From the NCBI RefSeq assembly GCF_007567505.1, contig NZ_CP041783.1, positions 4,464,001-4,528,000 of the forward strand: a DNA stretch of 64,000 nt, in the 5' to 3' direction. Position 1 is the stretch's first letter. Each line of letters begins with the position of its first letter. The notes under the pieces are model-generated. The model was not told where the DNA came from and searched no databases. It saw nothing but the letters and a program-made list of their open reading frames with translations. This document shows positions 1 to 9,102 of this stretch, piece by piece. This DNA is from Shewanella donghaensis. GTDB taxonomy: Bacteria > Pseudomonadota > Gammaproteobacteria > Enterobacterales > Shewanellaceae. The position numbers and the translations under genes are program-made.

Positions 1-612
1 GGTAGAGTCATTCCATTTTTTACCGCAATGCGCTTAAAAAAGACTAAAGCTGAGCCGATATTCATTTTAGAGAAGACCCTGTTAGTATTAATGATACTTT
101 TGGTAGCTCAAGCTATATTTAAGGTGTTACCGGTCGCCGTTGAGCAAGCCATATTATTTGCTGCTGGTACATTGCATTTAGTGCGCTTTAGTCGTTGGTT
201 ACCTCATAAAACACTGTCGGTGCCAATGCTATGGTCTTTACATGTGTCTTATTTATCACTGCCATTATCATTGCTTGGCTTAGGTTGGTTTATTAATGAT
301 GACTATGCTTATAGAAGCTTATTACACCTATTTGCAGTGGGATGTGTCGCATCTTTATGTTTGGCTATGATATCAAGGGTGTCATTAGGGCATACTAGTA
401 GAAATATCTATGAAGGTCCTAGCATGGCGTTTGCATTTGCATGTTTACCAATAGCGGCATTATTGCGAGCTGTGATGCCACTTGTTATGCCGGCACTCAC
501 TCAAATGTGGTTGTGGCTTGCTGGTGGTTTTTGGTTTATGGCATTTGGTTTGTTTGTACTTCATTACGCGCCAATATTATCCCGACCTCGAATTGATGGT
601 CGACCAGGTTAA
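1..612 (+). CDS. NnrS family protein, C-terminal part
   Basis: This is the 3' end of a gene that begins before the window, because the frame is open to base 1 and reads GRVIPFFT ahead of the first ATG at 28. That motif and HLFAVGCVASLCLAMISRVS further on are typical of the NnrS family, multi-span inner-membrane proteins linked to nitric oxide and nitrosative stress. About six hydrophobic segments are visible in the 203 residues present. It lies 85 bp before nrfA on the same strand, and a link to nitrite/NO metabolism fits that. Family assignment is good; the exact biochemical role of NnrS is not settled. Confidence 0.8.
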   Translation, partial: GRVIPFFTAMRLKKTKAEPIFILEKTLLVLMILLVAQAIFKVLPVAVEQAILFAAGTLHLVRFSRWLPHKTLSVPMLWSLHVSYLSLPLSLLGLGWFINDDYAYRSLLHLFAVGCVASLCLAMISRVSLGHTSRNIYEGPSMAFAFACLPIAALLRAVMPLVMPALTQMWLWLAGGFWFMAFGLFVLHYAPILSRPRIDGRPG

Positions 613-697
613 CCATTTTAATATTTAGCATTTAAAGCATTAAAAATTAGCGTCAGAAAAAGTAAGTTATTCAAGTTTGCTATTTTAAGGAAGCATC

Positions 698-2098
698 GTG
701 AAGAAAGGTTTAACAGTATTTACTCGGCATATTAGTGTCTCTTCAAAAACCGTAAAAGCAATATCAGTGGTATTAGGTTTTAGTTTTTTTGGCAGCGCGG
801 TAGCGACTGAAGCCAAGGATATCTTTGAAACTAAATTCCCCGATCATTATGAATCCTGGGCTGCAACTGAAGAGCAGTCAGAGCGCGAAGATATGTTAGC
901 GCAATATCCTGCCAATATTATCTTATGGGCGGGTTCATCTTTTGCGAAGGAATATCACAGTCCACGCGGACACCAATTTGCAGTTGCAGACGTGACCCAA
1001 ACATTGCGAACAGGTGTACCACCCAAAGCGGGTGAGAAGGGTTTATCTGCCAGTTGCTGGACCTGTAAAACCCCTGATGCACCTCGTTTGATTAACGAAC
1101 TTGGCTTTGAAGGTTATTCAGCTAAAAACTTCACCGATGTGGGCACTGAAATTAACAGCGTTGTTTATTGTAGTGATTGCCATGAAGATGGCTCTGCAAA
1201 ATTAGCGCTACCAAGAGCCCATGCTCAAAATGCAATGAACAAAGCGGGTATTCCGTTTGATAAGCAATCGGTTTCAATGCAAGGTGCGCAAGTGTGTGGA
1301 CAGTGCCATGTGACTTATTATTTCCAACCTGAGAAAAGTAACATAGTTAACATGCCTTGGATCTTCGGTAGTACAGCTGATGATATTGAGAAGTACTATG
1401 ATACCCGTCGTTTTTTCGAATGGATCCACCCTATTTCAAAAACGCCAATACTGAAAGCGCGTCATCCTGAATTCGAGCATTGGAGTCGTAGTAAGCATGC
1501 TGAGCAAGGCGTAACGTGTATTACTTGTCATATGCCTGCAGAAGAAAATGAAAAAGGTGAGACATTTACCAGTCATAAGGTTGATAAAGCATTACCGTAT
1601 TTTGATCAAACCTGTAAAGGCTGTCATCAAAGTAAAGATGAAATCACCGCTAAGCTAAATAGTGATAAGCAAGAAATCGATGCTATGGCACGTAAAGTTG
1701 AAGGCTTGTTAGTTAAAGCACATTACGAAGCCAAAGCCGCTTGGGATGCTGGTGCAAATTGGCATCAAATGAATGAAGGCATTATGGGTATTCGTCATGG
1801 TCAATGGCGTTGGGATTTTGCAATGGCTTCACATGGTTTATATGCTCATAACCCAGATGAAGGTCGTGAGTTATTAACTAAAGCGACTGAGCAAGCTACC
1901 GCTGCTCGTGAGTCTATTGCGGGAGTGCTCAGATTACTTAAGGTTACCGAAGTGCAATACCCTGATATCAGCAGTAAAGAATCTGCTCATGCTGCTGTGG
2001 GTATTGACACGGTTAAGCTTAGCGAAGAAAAGCAAAAATTAATCAAAGAAGAAGTTGAGAAAAATTGGAATCCTATCGCGGTTAGAGGTTATCAATAA
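698..2098 (+). CDS. nrfA: Ammonia-forming cytochrome c nitrite reductase NrfA
   Basis: This periplasmic pentaheme enzyme reduces nitrite to ammonium with six electrons. The protein has 466 residues, the usual family length. The active-site heme motif CWTCK (residues 120-124) carries the diagnostic lysine, and four CxxCH motifs follow at 158, 200, 274 and 306. An N-terminal hydrophobic stretch ending near VATEA (about 20-38) is a signal peptide. The start is GTG at 698, with AAGGAAG six bases upstream. No nrfB, nrfC or nrfD follows; in Shewanella NrfA is known to take electrons from the quinol dehydrogenase CymA, so an isolated nrfA is expected. A strong terminator follows at 2224. Confidence 0.97.
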   Translation: MKKGLTVFTRHISVSSKTVKAISVVLGFSFFGSAVATEAKDIFETKFPDHYESWAATEEQSEREDMLAQYPANIILWAGSSFAKEYHSPRGHQFAVADVTQTLRTGVPPKAGEKGLSASCWTCKTPDAPRLINELGFEGYSAKNFTDVGTEINSVVYCSDCHEDGSAKLALPRAHAQNAMNKAGIPFDKQSVSMQGAQVCGQCHVTYYFQPEKSNIVNMPWIFGSTADDIEKYYDTRRFFEWIHPISKTPILKARHPEFEHWSRSKHAEQGVTCITCHMPAEENEKGETFTSHKVDKALPYFDQTCKGCHQSKDEITAKLNSDKQEIDAMARKVEGLLVKAHYEAKAAWDAGANWHQMNEGIMGIRHGQWRWDFAMASHGLYAHNPDEGRELLTKATEQATAARESIAGVLRLLKVTEVQYPDISSKESAHAAVGIDTVKLSEEKQKLIKEEVEKNWNPIAVRGYQ

Positions 2099-2223
2099 CT
2101 GACTTGATGTTCGGGCTTATTAACAGAGGCTTTATTAGAACCTGTTATTCGAGCTCGTTTTAGGTTTCAGTTGATGATTGATTGGATCATTAAAACAGAC
2201 TATTGAAGTAAAATTCGTTTCGA

Positions 2224-2258
2224 AAAAGGCGCTTAGTGAAAACTAAGCGCCTTTTTTA
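2224..2258 (+). terminator. Rho-independent terminator after nrfA
   Basis: A perfect 9-bp stem GGCGCTTAG/CTAAGCGCC with a 6-base loop is followed by TTTTTT. It lies about 130 bp after the nrfA stop codon. Confidence 0.85.
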
Positions 2259-2498
2259 TTTTGATCTGCACTGACTCCAGATGCGTACAAATTAGCATAG
2301 AAGCAATTATATTTTTGATAGATTAATAAATTGTAAATTTTAACGATAAAACATAGGACAAATCTTACAACTAAGCTTAATATGATCTTGTAGCTTCAAT
2401 AGCTAACAGTCAGTTTTTATTGTTAAAGTTTGGAAGATTTAGCCAGATACCAAGTTTGAATTACTATCGCTAATTCAAGTTTGTCAAAGGAGCAATCA
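2259..2498. other. Intergenic region upstream of the lipid-modification operon
   Basis: No gene is visible in this A/T-rich 240-bp stretch, which must hold the promoter of the operon starting at 2499. The TGATCT at 2383-2388 resembles the -35 element TGATC described for RpoE/ChrR-type sigma factor promoters, but I could not find a convincing -10 partner, so this is only a hint. Confidence 0.35.
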
Positions 2499-3014
2499 AT
2501 GCCAATTACTGCCAATACAGTGAGTCATTTAACCGAACCCGCTAGCAATAATGATCTTGCTAGGCCTAAGATTATTGATGACTTCATCAGTATGTATAAG
2601 CAGCTGAATAAAGATACTCTGCACCTGTTAAAGCCAGTTTATAGCGATGATGTCGTGTTTCAAGACCCACTACATAAAGTTGAAGGTATTCAGTTACTCA
2701 CCCTTTATTTTGCCAACCTTTACGCCAATGTTGACCATATAGAATTTGATATTAAAGAGGTTAGTTTTAATCACGAGCAAGCTTCTGTTTTCTGGGAAAT
2801 GCAATATAGTCACCCCAAATTGAACAAGGGCGATTTAATCTCTGTTGAAGGTATGAGCCAACTCAAATTTTCTAAACAAACTCATTCTAATACTACATCG
2901 GCACAAAAAATTACCTCTCACCGTGATTATTTTGATCTGGGCAGCATGCTTTACGAGCAAATCCCCTTATTAGGCAGCCTGATCAAAATGGTAAAAAATA
3001 AGGCATCAACATAA
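2499..3014 (+). CDS. NTF2-like / SnoaL-like protein
   Basis: A 171-residue protein with the nuclear transport factor 2 fold pattern: an N-terminal helix (IDDFISMYKQL), then YSDDVVFQDPLHKVEG, typical of SnoaL-like domains. I chose ATG 2499 because AAAGGAG sits six bases before it; an in-frame TTG at 2481 has no such site. There is no signal peptide, so it is cytosolic. It is the first gene of a tight operon with an SDR, an FAD oxidoreductase and a CFA-like methyltransferase, overlapping the SDR start by one base. Its homologues usually sit just behind rpoE-chrR in related bacteria. The ligand or reaction is unknown; a role in lipid modification is inferred from context. Confidence 0.75.
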   Translation: MPITANTVSHLTEPASNNDLARPKIIDDFISMYKQLNKDTLHLLKPVYSDDVVFQDPLHKVEGIQLLTLYFANLYANVDHIEFDIKEVSFNHEQASVFWEMQYSHPKLNKGDLISVEGMSQLKFSKQTHSNTTSAQKITSHRDYFDLGSMLYEQIPLLGSLIKMVKNKAST

Positions 3015-3781
3015 TGACTCAATCCCACGCCAAACAACCAGCAGTAAAACAAGCGGTGCTAATCACAGGAGCAAGCTCTGGTATTGGTTTATCACTGGCT
3101 AAGCATTATGTTGCCAACGGGTATTTAGTATTTGCATGTGGCCGTAATGAAGCGCGTTTAAATACCATCACAGGTGCTGTTGCGCTGGCCTTTGACATCA
3201 ATGATAAACAGCAAATTCAACAAGCCGCTCAAACCTTGAGTGAGAAGCTGGTAGCGGCCAACGCAAAATTACAGCAAGTCATTCTAAATGCAGGAAGCTG
3301 CGAGTATATTGAAAACCCAATGAGATTTGACGGGGCTTTATTTGAACGTGTCATTCAAACCAATGTCATTGCCATGGGTTATTGCTTAGAACATTTTTTA
3401 CCGCTAGTTGACACTAATGGCAGGGTTGCATTAATGAGTTCAAGTGCAACGTATCTCCCTTTTCCAAAAGCTGAAGCTTATGGTGCTTCGAAAGCGGCGG
3501 TTAATTATCTTGCCAGCAGTTTGCGTCTTGATTTAAAAGCATTTGGAATCGGGGTCAGTGTTATCTGTCCCGGCTTTGTAAAAACGCCGCTAACGGATAA
3601 GAATGATTTTGCGATGCCGATGCAAATAACTGCTGATGAAGCTGCTAATACGATTTTTAATGAACTTAAAACAGGCAAGAATGAAATCCACTTCCCTAAG
3701 CGTTTCACCTATATATTGAAGTGCCTATCGTGTTTACCTTCGGCGTTGATTAATAAAATGTTGGCGCCAAAAGTTAGTTAG
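3014..3781 (+). CDS. Short-chain dehydrogenase/reductase
   Basis: A 255-residue classical SDR. The nucleotide-binding motif TGASSGIG lies near residues 19-26, NAG around 92-94, and the catalytic Tyr-Lys in YGASKAAV near 160-164. It should be a cytosolic NAD(P)-dependent oxidoreductase. The ATG overlaps the previous stop codon by one base (TAATG), indicating translational coupling. Substrate is unknown; the position between an NTF2-like gene and an FAD oxidoreductase suggests a lipid or fatty-acyl substrate. Confidence 0.85.
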   Translation: MTQSHAKQPAVKQAVLITGASSGIGLSLAKHYVANGYLVFACGRNEARLNTITGAVALAFDINDKQQIQQAAQTLSEKLVAANAKLQQVILNAGSCEYIENPMRFDGALFERVIQTNVIAMGYCLEHFLPLVDTNGRVALMSSSATYLPFPKAEAYGASKAAVNYLASSLRLDLKAFGIGVSVICPGFVKTPLTDKNDFAMPMQITADEAANTIFNELKTGKNEIHFPKRFTYILKCLSCLPSALINKMLAPKVS

Positions 3782-3852
3782 ATATAAGCAATAAATTGTA
3801 AAGCCATTTAACTGTAGTTAAAGCAATAAGAATAATGAGTTGAAGGAATAAT

Positions 3853-5121
3853 ATGAAAAAAATAGCAATTGTGGGATCAGGTATTTCAGGATTAACTTGT
3901 GCACATTTACTCAGTGAAATACACCAGGTTACTGTTTTTGAAGCTAATGATTATATTGGTGGGCATACAGCGACAATCGATGTTGACGTTGCCGGTAAAT
4001 CCTATGCTATCGACAGTGGTTTTATTGTTTTCAATGATAGAACCTATCCACGATTTCAAAAGTTAATGGCAAAAATAGACGTTGAGTCACTGCCAACTGA
4101 AATGAGCTTTAGTGTACGTAATGTGCAAACTGGGCTGGAATTTAACGGTCATACTTTATGGAGTATGTTTGCCCAGCGCCGTAATTTATTCAAACCTGAT
4201 TTTTATCGCTTTCTCGCTGAAATTGTCCGATTTAATAATGAATGCAAAGCCATTTTCGAATCAGATAACTACACGATTAATAGTCTTGGGGAATTTCTTG
4301 ATACCCAAGGTTTTTCGGCTTTCTTTAGCGAACATTATATCTTACCTATGGGCGCCGCTATTTGGTCTTCTAGCATCAAAGACATGAGACAGTTCTCACT
4401 ACGCTTTTTTATTCGATTCTTCCACAACCACGGTTTATTAAACATTAGTGACCGCCCGCAGTGGTATGTCCTCAAAGGTGGCTCACGTAGTTATATTCCA
4501 GCTCTTATTGCACCTTTTAAAGAACGCTTATTTTTAAACTCTGGGGTGACGTCTATTGAGCGTAAAGAAGACGGTATTAATATTCGAATCAACGATGGTG
4601 AAGTGCAGTGTTTTGATGAAGTGATTCTAGCTTGTCATAGCGATCAAGCGCTAGCGATGCTTAAAGACGCTAGCCAGGATGAAAAAGAAGTATTGAGCGC
4701 GATGGAATATCAAAATAACGAGGTGGTATTGCATACCGACACTAATTTATTGCCTAAACGCAAAGCTGCCTGGGCAAGTTGGAATTACCGCTTAGAAGGA
4801 AAGGATGCTGCTGAAATTGCCGATAGGCCAGCAAGTGTTACCTACAACATGAATATTTTGCAGCGCTTACCGAAAGATGCACCGACTTTTTGTGTCACCT
4901 TGAACCAGACTGATTTAATTGATGAGACCAAAATACTCAGAAAATTCAATTATGCCCATCCGGTGTTTAATGAGTCGAGCATGAAAGCGCAAGGCGAACG
5001 TAAACGTATTTGCGGCGTTAACCACACTCATTTTGCTGGTGCATATTGGTATAACGGTTTCCATGAAGATGGCGTGCATAGTGCACTCGATGTCTGTAAC
5101 CATTTCGGCATTAGCTTATGA
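3853..5121 (+). CDS. FAD-dependent amine-oxidase-like oxidoreductase
   Basis: A 422-residue flavoprotein with the Rossmann motif GSGISGL at residues 8-14, the ribose-binding acidic residue in VFEAND near 35, and IGGHT, all characteristic of the NAD(P)-binding/amine oxidase family. Good Shine-Dalgarno GAAGGAATA precedes ATG 3853. It overlaps the DUF1365 gene by four bases (ATGA). Proteins of this family accompany CFA-like methyltransferases in RpoE/ChrR regulons; in Rhodobacter such flavoproteins take part in furan fatty acid formation as acyl-chain desaturases. That this one acts on methylated phospholipid acyl chains is an inference from the neighbourhood. Confidence 0.85.
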   Translation: MKKIAIVGSGISGLTCAHLLSEIHQVTVFEANDYIGGHTATIDVDVAGKSYAIDSGFIVFNDRTYPRFQKLMAKIDVESLPTEMSFSVRNVQTGLEFNGHTLWSMFAQRRNLFKPDFYRFLAEIVRFNNECKAIFESDNYTINSLGEFLDTQGFSAFFSEHYILPMGAAIWSSSIKDMRQFSLRFFIRFFHNHGLLNISDRPQWYVLKGGSRSYIPALIAPFKERLFLNSGVTSIERKEDGINIRINDGEVQCFDEVILACHSDQALAMLKDASQDEKEVLSAMEYQNNEVVLHTDTNLLPKRKAAWASWNYRLEGKDAAEIADRPASVTYNMNILQRLPKDAPTFCVTLNQTDLIDETKILRKFNYAHPVFNESSMKAQGERKRICGVNHTHFAGAYWYNGFHEDGVHSALDVCNHFGISL

Positions 5122-5942
5122 GTGAATTCAACAGCGGTATTTATCATGGGGAAGTGATTCATAGGCGTTTTACGCCTAAAAATCACAGCTTCACTTACGG
5201 TATCGCGATGTTGGCAATTGATTTAGATGAAGTCGATGCACTCACTAAAGTTAGCCGAGTATTTAGTGATACTAAAAAAGCAGCATTAACATTCAAAGCT
5301 GACGATTATTTAAATGCACTTGAAAATCAGTTTGATACGACTAGTCTTAATAGTGATGCTGCCATTAATAGCAAAGCACCAGTTGATCAGAAGGTTAATG
5401 ATAAAGTCAGTCGTCATCAGGCGCTCAAGCAAAGGGTGTTATGGGCGATTGAAAAGCTTGGTGCTGAAATCGAGTGCGATAGGGTGGTCTTTGCTGGGCA
5501 AGTGAGACACTTTGGTTTTTATTTTAGTCCGGTTAATTTTTATTTTTGTTATCAAGGTGATGAAGCTGTTTACATGTTAGCAGAGGTGAGTAATACGCCG
5601 TGGGATCAAAGACACTGCTATCTGGTAAACCTTAATGAAACGACCACCACTGACAAAGTCTTTCATGTATCGCCTTTTATGGATCTTGATATGCATTATT
5701 GGTGGAAAGTGATTGCGCCGAGTAAACGCTTAAATGTCACTATTCAGAATCGGGATGATGAGGATAACAAGCTGTTTGACGCGAGTTTGCTCCTTAAGAA
5801 AAAGGATTTTAATGCTAAGAATATTCGCAGTATGCTGCTCGGTTTTCCGATGATGACATTAAAGATAATGTTAGGGATTTATTGGCAAGCGCTGAAAATA
5901 TTTATCAAACGAATTCCTTTTATTCCACATCCACAAACTTAA
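5118..5942 (+). CDS. DUF1365 family protein
   Basis: A 274-residue protein starting SGIYHGEVIHRRFTPKNHSF, with GQVRHFGFYFSPVNFYFCY and AEVSNTPWDQRHCYL, all signatures of DUF1365. This family is nearly always encoded between an FAD oxidoreductase and a CFA-like methyltransferase, as here. There is an internal insert around residues 65-95 (NSDAAINSKAPVDQKVNDK) that looks low in conservation. No signal peptide is visible; the C-terminal part has one hydrophobic segment (MLLGFPMMTLKIMLGIYW). Function is unknown; a role in lipid modification is likely by association. Confidence 0.85.
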   Translation: MSEFNSGIYHGEVIHRRFTPKNHSFTYGIAMLAIDLDEVDALTKVSRVFSDTKKAALTFKADDYLNALENQFDTTSLNSDAAINSKAPVDQKVNDKVSRHQALKQRVLWAIEKLGAEIECDRVVFAGQVRHFGFYFSPVNFYFCYQGDEAVYMLAEVSNTPWDQRHCYLVNLNETTTTDKVFHVSPFMDLDMHYWWKVIAPSKRLNVTIQNRDDEDNKLFDASLLLKKKDFNAKNIRSMLLGFPMMTLKIMLGIYWQALKIFIKRIPFIPHPQT

Positions 5943-6065
5943 ATTAATCCAAATCATTATTTGGTACGTACTGAATAAGTAATAGCGATTTAAGTGCTCA
6001 TATAAAACGAGTATCCAGTAATCAGTTAGCACATAAAAAAATATAAGTAGCAAGCGGAGATATAC

Positions 6066-7343
6066 ATGGAAAATACGGCAACCAATACTCATTTAGTGCA
6101 AGAAACTATCTCTGACAGTTTTGCTAAAAAAATCTTATTAAAAGCATTAGCCCATTTATCTGATGGATATCTTACTATTGTGAGTTCTGATAACGCGACT
6201 AGCTCTGCACCTGAGCAAAGTCTCACCTTTGGTAACGTTGAATCTGACTTACACGCTACCATGCAAGTGTCGCACCCTAGTTTCTATAAGCAAATCATTT
6301 GGGGTGGTTCAATTGGCGCTGGTGAAGCTTACATTCAAGGTCACTGGTCGAGTCCTGATTTAACTAAAGTGGTGCAGTTATTTGCCCGTAATCTCGCTTT
6401 GCTGGATAACATTGAACGTTACTTCTCATGGTTCAGTGTCGGTATGAATCGTATTGGTCATTTGTTTAACCGTAATTCATCAGAGGGCTCTAAGCGTAAT
6501 ATTCTGGCCCATTATGATCTTGGTAACCCAATGTATGAGCAATTCCTTGATAAAGAAATGCTTTATTCAAGTGCACTATATCCACAAGCTGATGCGAGTT
6601 TGGAAGAAGCGCAGCTTCATAAGTTACAAACAATTTGTGAACGTCTTGATCTACAACCAGGGCAGACCTTGCTTGAAGTCGGCACCGGTTGGGGGGCATT
6701 AGCCATTTACGCTGCAAAACATTTTGACGTCACGGTAACGACGACAACGATTTCTGATGCGCAATATGATTATGCTTTTGAACGAGTAGAGAAAGAAGGC
6801 TTAAATGACAAGGTCACACTGTTAAAGGACGATTATCGTATTTTAACCGGTGAATATGACCGAGTTGTTTCTATTGAAATGATTGAAGCTGTAGGACATG
6901 AATACCTTCCAGGTTTTTTCAAAAAGTTAGAAACCTTACTCAAACCCAATGGCCGTATGTTGATTCAAGCAATCACTATTGCGGACCAACGCTATGATGG
7001 TTACCGAAAAAGTGTCGACTTTATTCAACGCTATATATTTCCAGGTGGTTGTTTACCATCAGTGAGTGAGATGAATAAACATATTGCCAAAAAGACCGAT
7101 ATGGTTGTTTGGTCAGTTAATGATATTGGTAAAGATTACGCTCAGACGTTACTGCATTGGCATGAGAAGTTTGATAAAGCCCAAGACAGAATTAAGGAAC
7201 TCGGCTACGGCGATGACTTTATTAGAATGTGGAAGTTTTATCTCAGCTATTGCGAAGGTGGTTTTTTAGAGAGAACCACTAGTGCTGTGCATCTTGTGGC
7301 GGTTAGACCACAATACCGTACTAGCTTAGCAAGTGGCGTGTAG
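6066..7343 (+). CDS. CFA-synthase-like SAM-dependent methyltransferase
   Basis: A 425-residue member of the cyclopropane-fatty-acyl-phospholipid synthase superfamily. The SAM-binding motif LEVGTGWG lies at residues 203-210, an acidic active-site residue in SIEMIEAVG matches the conserved Glu of Escherichia coli CFA synthase, and YIFPGGCLPS is retained. However, the positions matching E. coli Cys139 (here YSSALY), His266 (LIQAITI) and Tyr317 (LLHWHEKF) appear to be Ser, Ala and His. This suggests a lipid methyltransferase that may not close a cyclopropane ring. Shine-Dalgarno CGGAGA precedes ATG 6066. It is the fifth gene of the lipid operon, 123 bp after DUF1365. Confidence 0.85.
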   Translation: MENTATNTHLVQETISDSFAKKILLKALAHLSDGYLTIVSSDNATSSAPEQSLTFGNVESDLHATMQVSHPSFYKQIIWGGSIGAGEAYIQGHWSSPDLTKVVQLFARNLALLDNIERYFSWFSVGMNRIGHLFNRNSSEGSKRNILAHYDLGNPMYEQFLDKEMLYSSALYPQADASLEEAQLHKLQTICERLDLQPGQTLLEVGTGWGALAIYAAKHFDVTVTTTTISDAQYDYAFERVEKEGLNDKVTLLKDDYRILTGEYDRVVSIEMIEAVGHEYLPGFFKKLETLLKPNGRMLIQAITIADQRYDGYRKSVDFIQRYIFPGGCLPSVSEMNKHIAKKTDMVVWSVNDIGKDYAQTLLHWHEKFDKAQDRIKELGYGDDFIRMWKFYLSYCEGGFLERTTSAVHLVAVRPQYRTSLASGV

Positions 7344-7346
7344 CTT

Positions 7347-7871
7347 ATGACGACGGCTAACCATAATAACCTCATCAACATTCTCGCCTTCCAAGTTATT
7401 TGGTGGGCGGGGGTACTTGCTGGTAATCAATTAATACTAATTCCAGCTTTATTGGTGGTGTGGCATTTTGTGGTGAGCCCGCAAAAGGTGATAGATGCCA
7501 AAGTGATGTTCAGTGTTGTCGTCATAGGTGTGTTGTCTGACTCTTTACTCGCCGCAGTTGGGATATTTGAATTTACGCAATTGCCTATTTGGTTATTACT
7601 ACTGTGGGGATATTTTGCTATCTCACTCAATTACAGCCTGTCACTGTTTAATGCTTTACCTGTAGCGATACAAGCATTACTGGGAGGCATATTTGGCAGT
7701 TTAAGTTACATTGGTGGGGCTAATCTCGGTGCTGTTTCGTTACCTTACGGCACCGCTTTTACGTCGGGTGTGTTATTTCTTATTTGGTGTTTGTTGTTCC
7801 CTTTGTGTTTAAAAATATCGCTGGTTATTCGTAGTAAACAACCCATTAAAGAAACTGGTCAGTATATTTAA
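7347..7871 (+). CDS. DUF2878 membrane protein
   Basis: A 174-residue inner-membrane protein with five or six hydrophobic segments covering almost its whole length, a pattern and size typical of DUF2878. It starts three bases after the stop of the CFA-like gene, so the two are co-translated. The family occurs mainly in this operon type. It might carry or position lipid substrates in the membrane, but no activity is known. Confidence 0.75.
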   Translation: MTTANHNNLINILAFQVIWWAGVLAGNQLILIPALLVVWHFVVSPQKVIDAKVMFSVVVIGVLSDSLLAAVGIFEFTQLPIWLLLLWGYFAISLNYSLSLFNALPVAIQALLGGIFGSLSYIGGANLGAVSLPYGTAFTSGVLFLIWCLLFPLCLKISLVIRSKQPIKETGQYI

Positions 7872-7940
7872 AGGCTACCTTGCCATTGGTACTTGGATAC
7901 TGTGGTAGTGATAAACATTAGGTTCTTGGAGTTAAACATC

Positions 7941-8558
7941 ATGCGTAAAATAACAGGGTTAACTAGTTCATCTGTTTTTATTAATACTGCAATAGCAGGA
8001 CTACTTTCAGTGTTTAGTTTAAGTGCTTTAGCCTCGACAGAAACCTCTGATATAAGCTCTGATTTAAAGGATGCAGCTTCAACCGCAGTCGATATTGAAA
8101 TGATTGAGACAATAGATGCTGTAGATTTAAAAATGGTCGGAACCGCCGATATGGATTTACTGTGGTTTTCTGTCTACAGCGCAAAATTAATGTCTATTGA
8201 TGGTCAATATCAAACAAAGCAATTCCCGCTTAAATTAGAAATCCAATACCACAGAGATATTGAAGCTGCAGACTTAATTGAAGCCACTGTAGAGCAATGG
8301 CAGCACATTGGTATTGATGAAAGTTTAATTCCCCTTCTGCAAGCGCAAATTGAAGATGCCTGGCCCGACGTGAAAGAGGGCGACAAATTAAGCTTTATGA
8401 TGCATGAACAAAGTAAAGGGCAGTTTTTCTTTAATGATGAAGCTTTGCCTATGATTTTCGAACCTGGTTTCTCAGAAGCGTTTTTAGGCATTTGGTTATC
8501 GGAAAATACCAGCAGACCAGAACTACGCCAACAACTAATTGGAGCTACAAATGACTAA
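7941..8558 (+). CDS. Chalcone isomerase-like periplasmic protein
   Basis: A 205-residue secreted protein. ATG 7941 was chosen because TTGGAG precedes it and the following residues form a clean signal peptide ending ALAS; an upstream in-frame TTG at 7893 lacks these. The mature part, with VGTADMDLLWFSVYSAKL, LKLEIQYHRDI and the C-terminal FLGIWLSENTS, matches the bacterial chalcone-isomerase-fold family. Bacterial members are thought to bind fatty acids rather than flavonoids. The end overlaps the next gene by eight bases. A periplasmic lipid-handling role within this operon is an inference. Confidence 0.75.
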   Translation: MRKITGLTSSSVFINTAIAGLLSVFSLSALASTETSDISSDLKDAASTAVDIEMIETIDAVDLKMVGTADMDLLWFSVYSAKLMSIDGQYQTKQFPLKLEIQYHRDIEAADLIEATVEQWQHIGIDESLIPLLQAQIEDAWPDVKEGDKLSFMMHEQSKGQFFFNDEALPMIFEPGFSEAFLGIWLSENTSRPELRQQLIGATND

Positions 8559-9102
8559 AGTAATCTTGGCGTCAAAAACGTTTAAATCATTATTTGTTGC
8601 CGCATCATTGATGATTTTAACCGCTTGCTCATCGGCATCCATTGAAGATTATGATAAAACTACCCCAGAGTTAAATCTAAGTGCTTTTTTTGATGGCAAG
8701 CTAACCGCTGCAGGCATCGTGCAGGATTATTCAGGCACGGTCACTCGGAAGTTTACCGTCACCATGGAAGCAAGCTGGCAAGGTAATAAAGGCGTCATTA
8801 ATGAATGGTTTATCTATGACGATGGCGAGAAGCAAACTCGTATCTGGGAAATTACCGATTTAGGTAATGGACAGTATCAAGGAACGGCAAATGACATCTT
8901 AGGTATTGCTACCGGTGAAGCTAGAGGCAGCGCACTGCGCTGGGCTTATGATATGAACTTGGTGGTTGATGATTCTGAGTATGAAGTTCATTTTGACGAC
9001 TGGATGTTCTTGGTCGATGAAAATACCATAATCAACAAAAGTGACATCATAAAATTTGGTATGACAGTTGCTCAGGTAACGTTAGTTATCAGTAAAGAGT
9101 GA
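8551..9102 (+). CDS. DUF3833 lipoprotein
   Basis: A 183-residue predicted lipoprotein, with lipobox LTAC near residue 27 after a hydrophobic N-terminus. ATG 8551 is preceded by GGAG at suitable distance. Features such as LSAFFDGKLTAAGIVQDYSG and the closing FGMTVAQVTLVISK match DUF3833, a beta-rich family found at the end of this operon type. It probably sits in the inner leaflet of the outer membrane. Its function is unknown. Confidence 0.8.
   Translation: MTKVILASKTFKSLFVAASLMILTACSSASIEDYDKTTPELNLSAFFDGKLTAAGIVQDYSGTVTRKFTVTMEASWQGNKGVINEWFIYDDGEKQTRIWEITDLGNGQYQGTANDILGIATGEARGSALRWAYDMNLVVDDSEYEVHFDDWMFLVDENTIINKSDIIKFGMTVAQVTLVISKE

Noticed and set aside
2383..2410. A full RpoE/ChrR-type promoter before the lipid operon
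   Set aside because: Only the TGATC-like -35 element is visible; no matching -10 at the expected spacing could be supported.
8210..8491. A 93-codon minus-strand frame opposite the chalcone-isomerase-like gene
   Set aside because: Shadow of a gene with a good start, signal peptide and family motifs on the plus strand.
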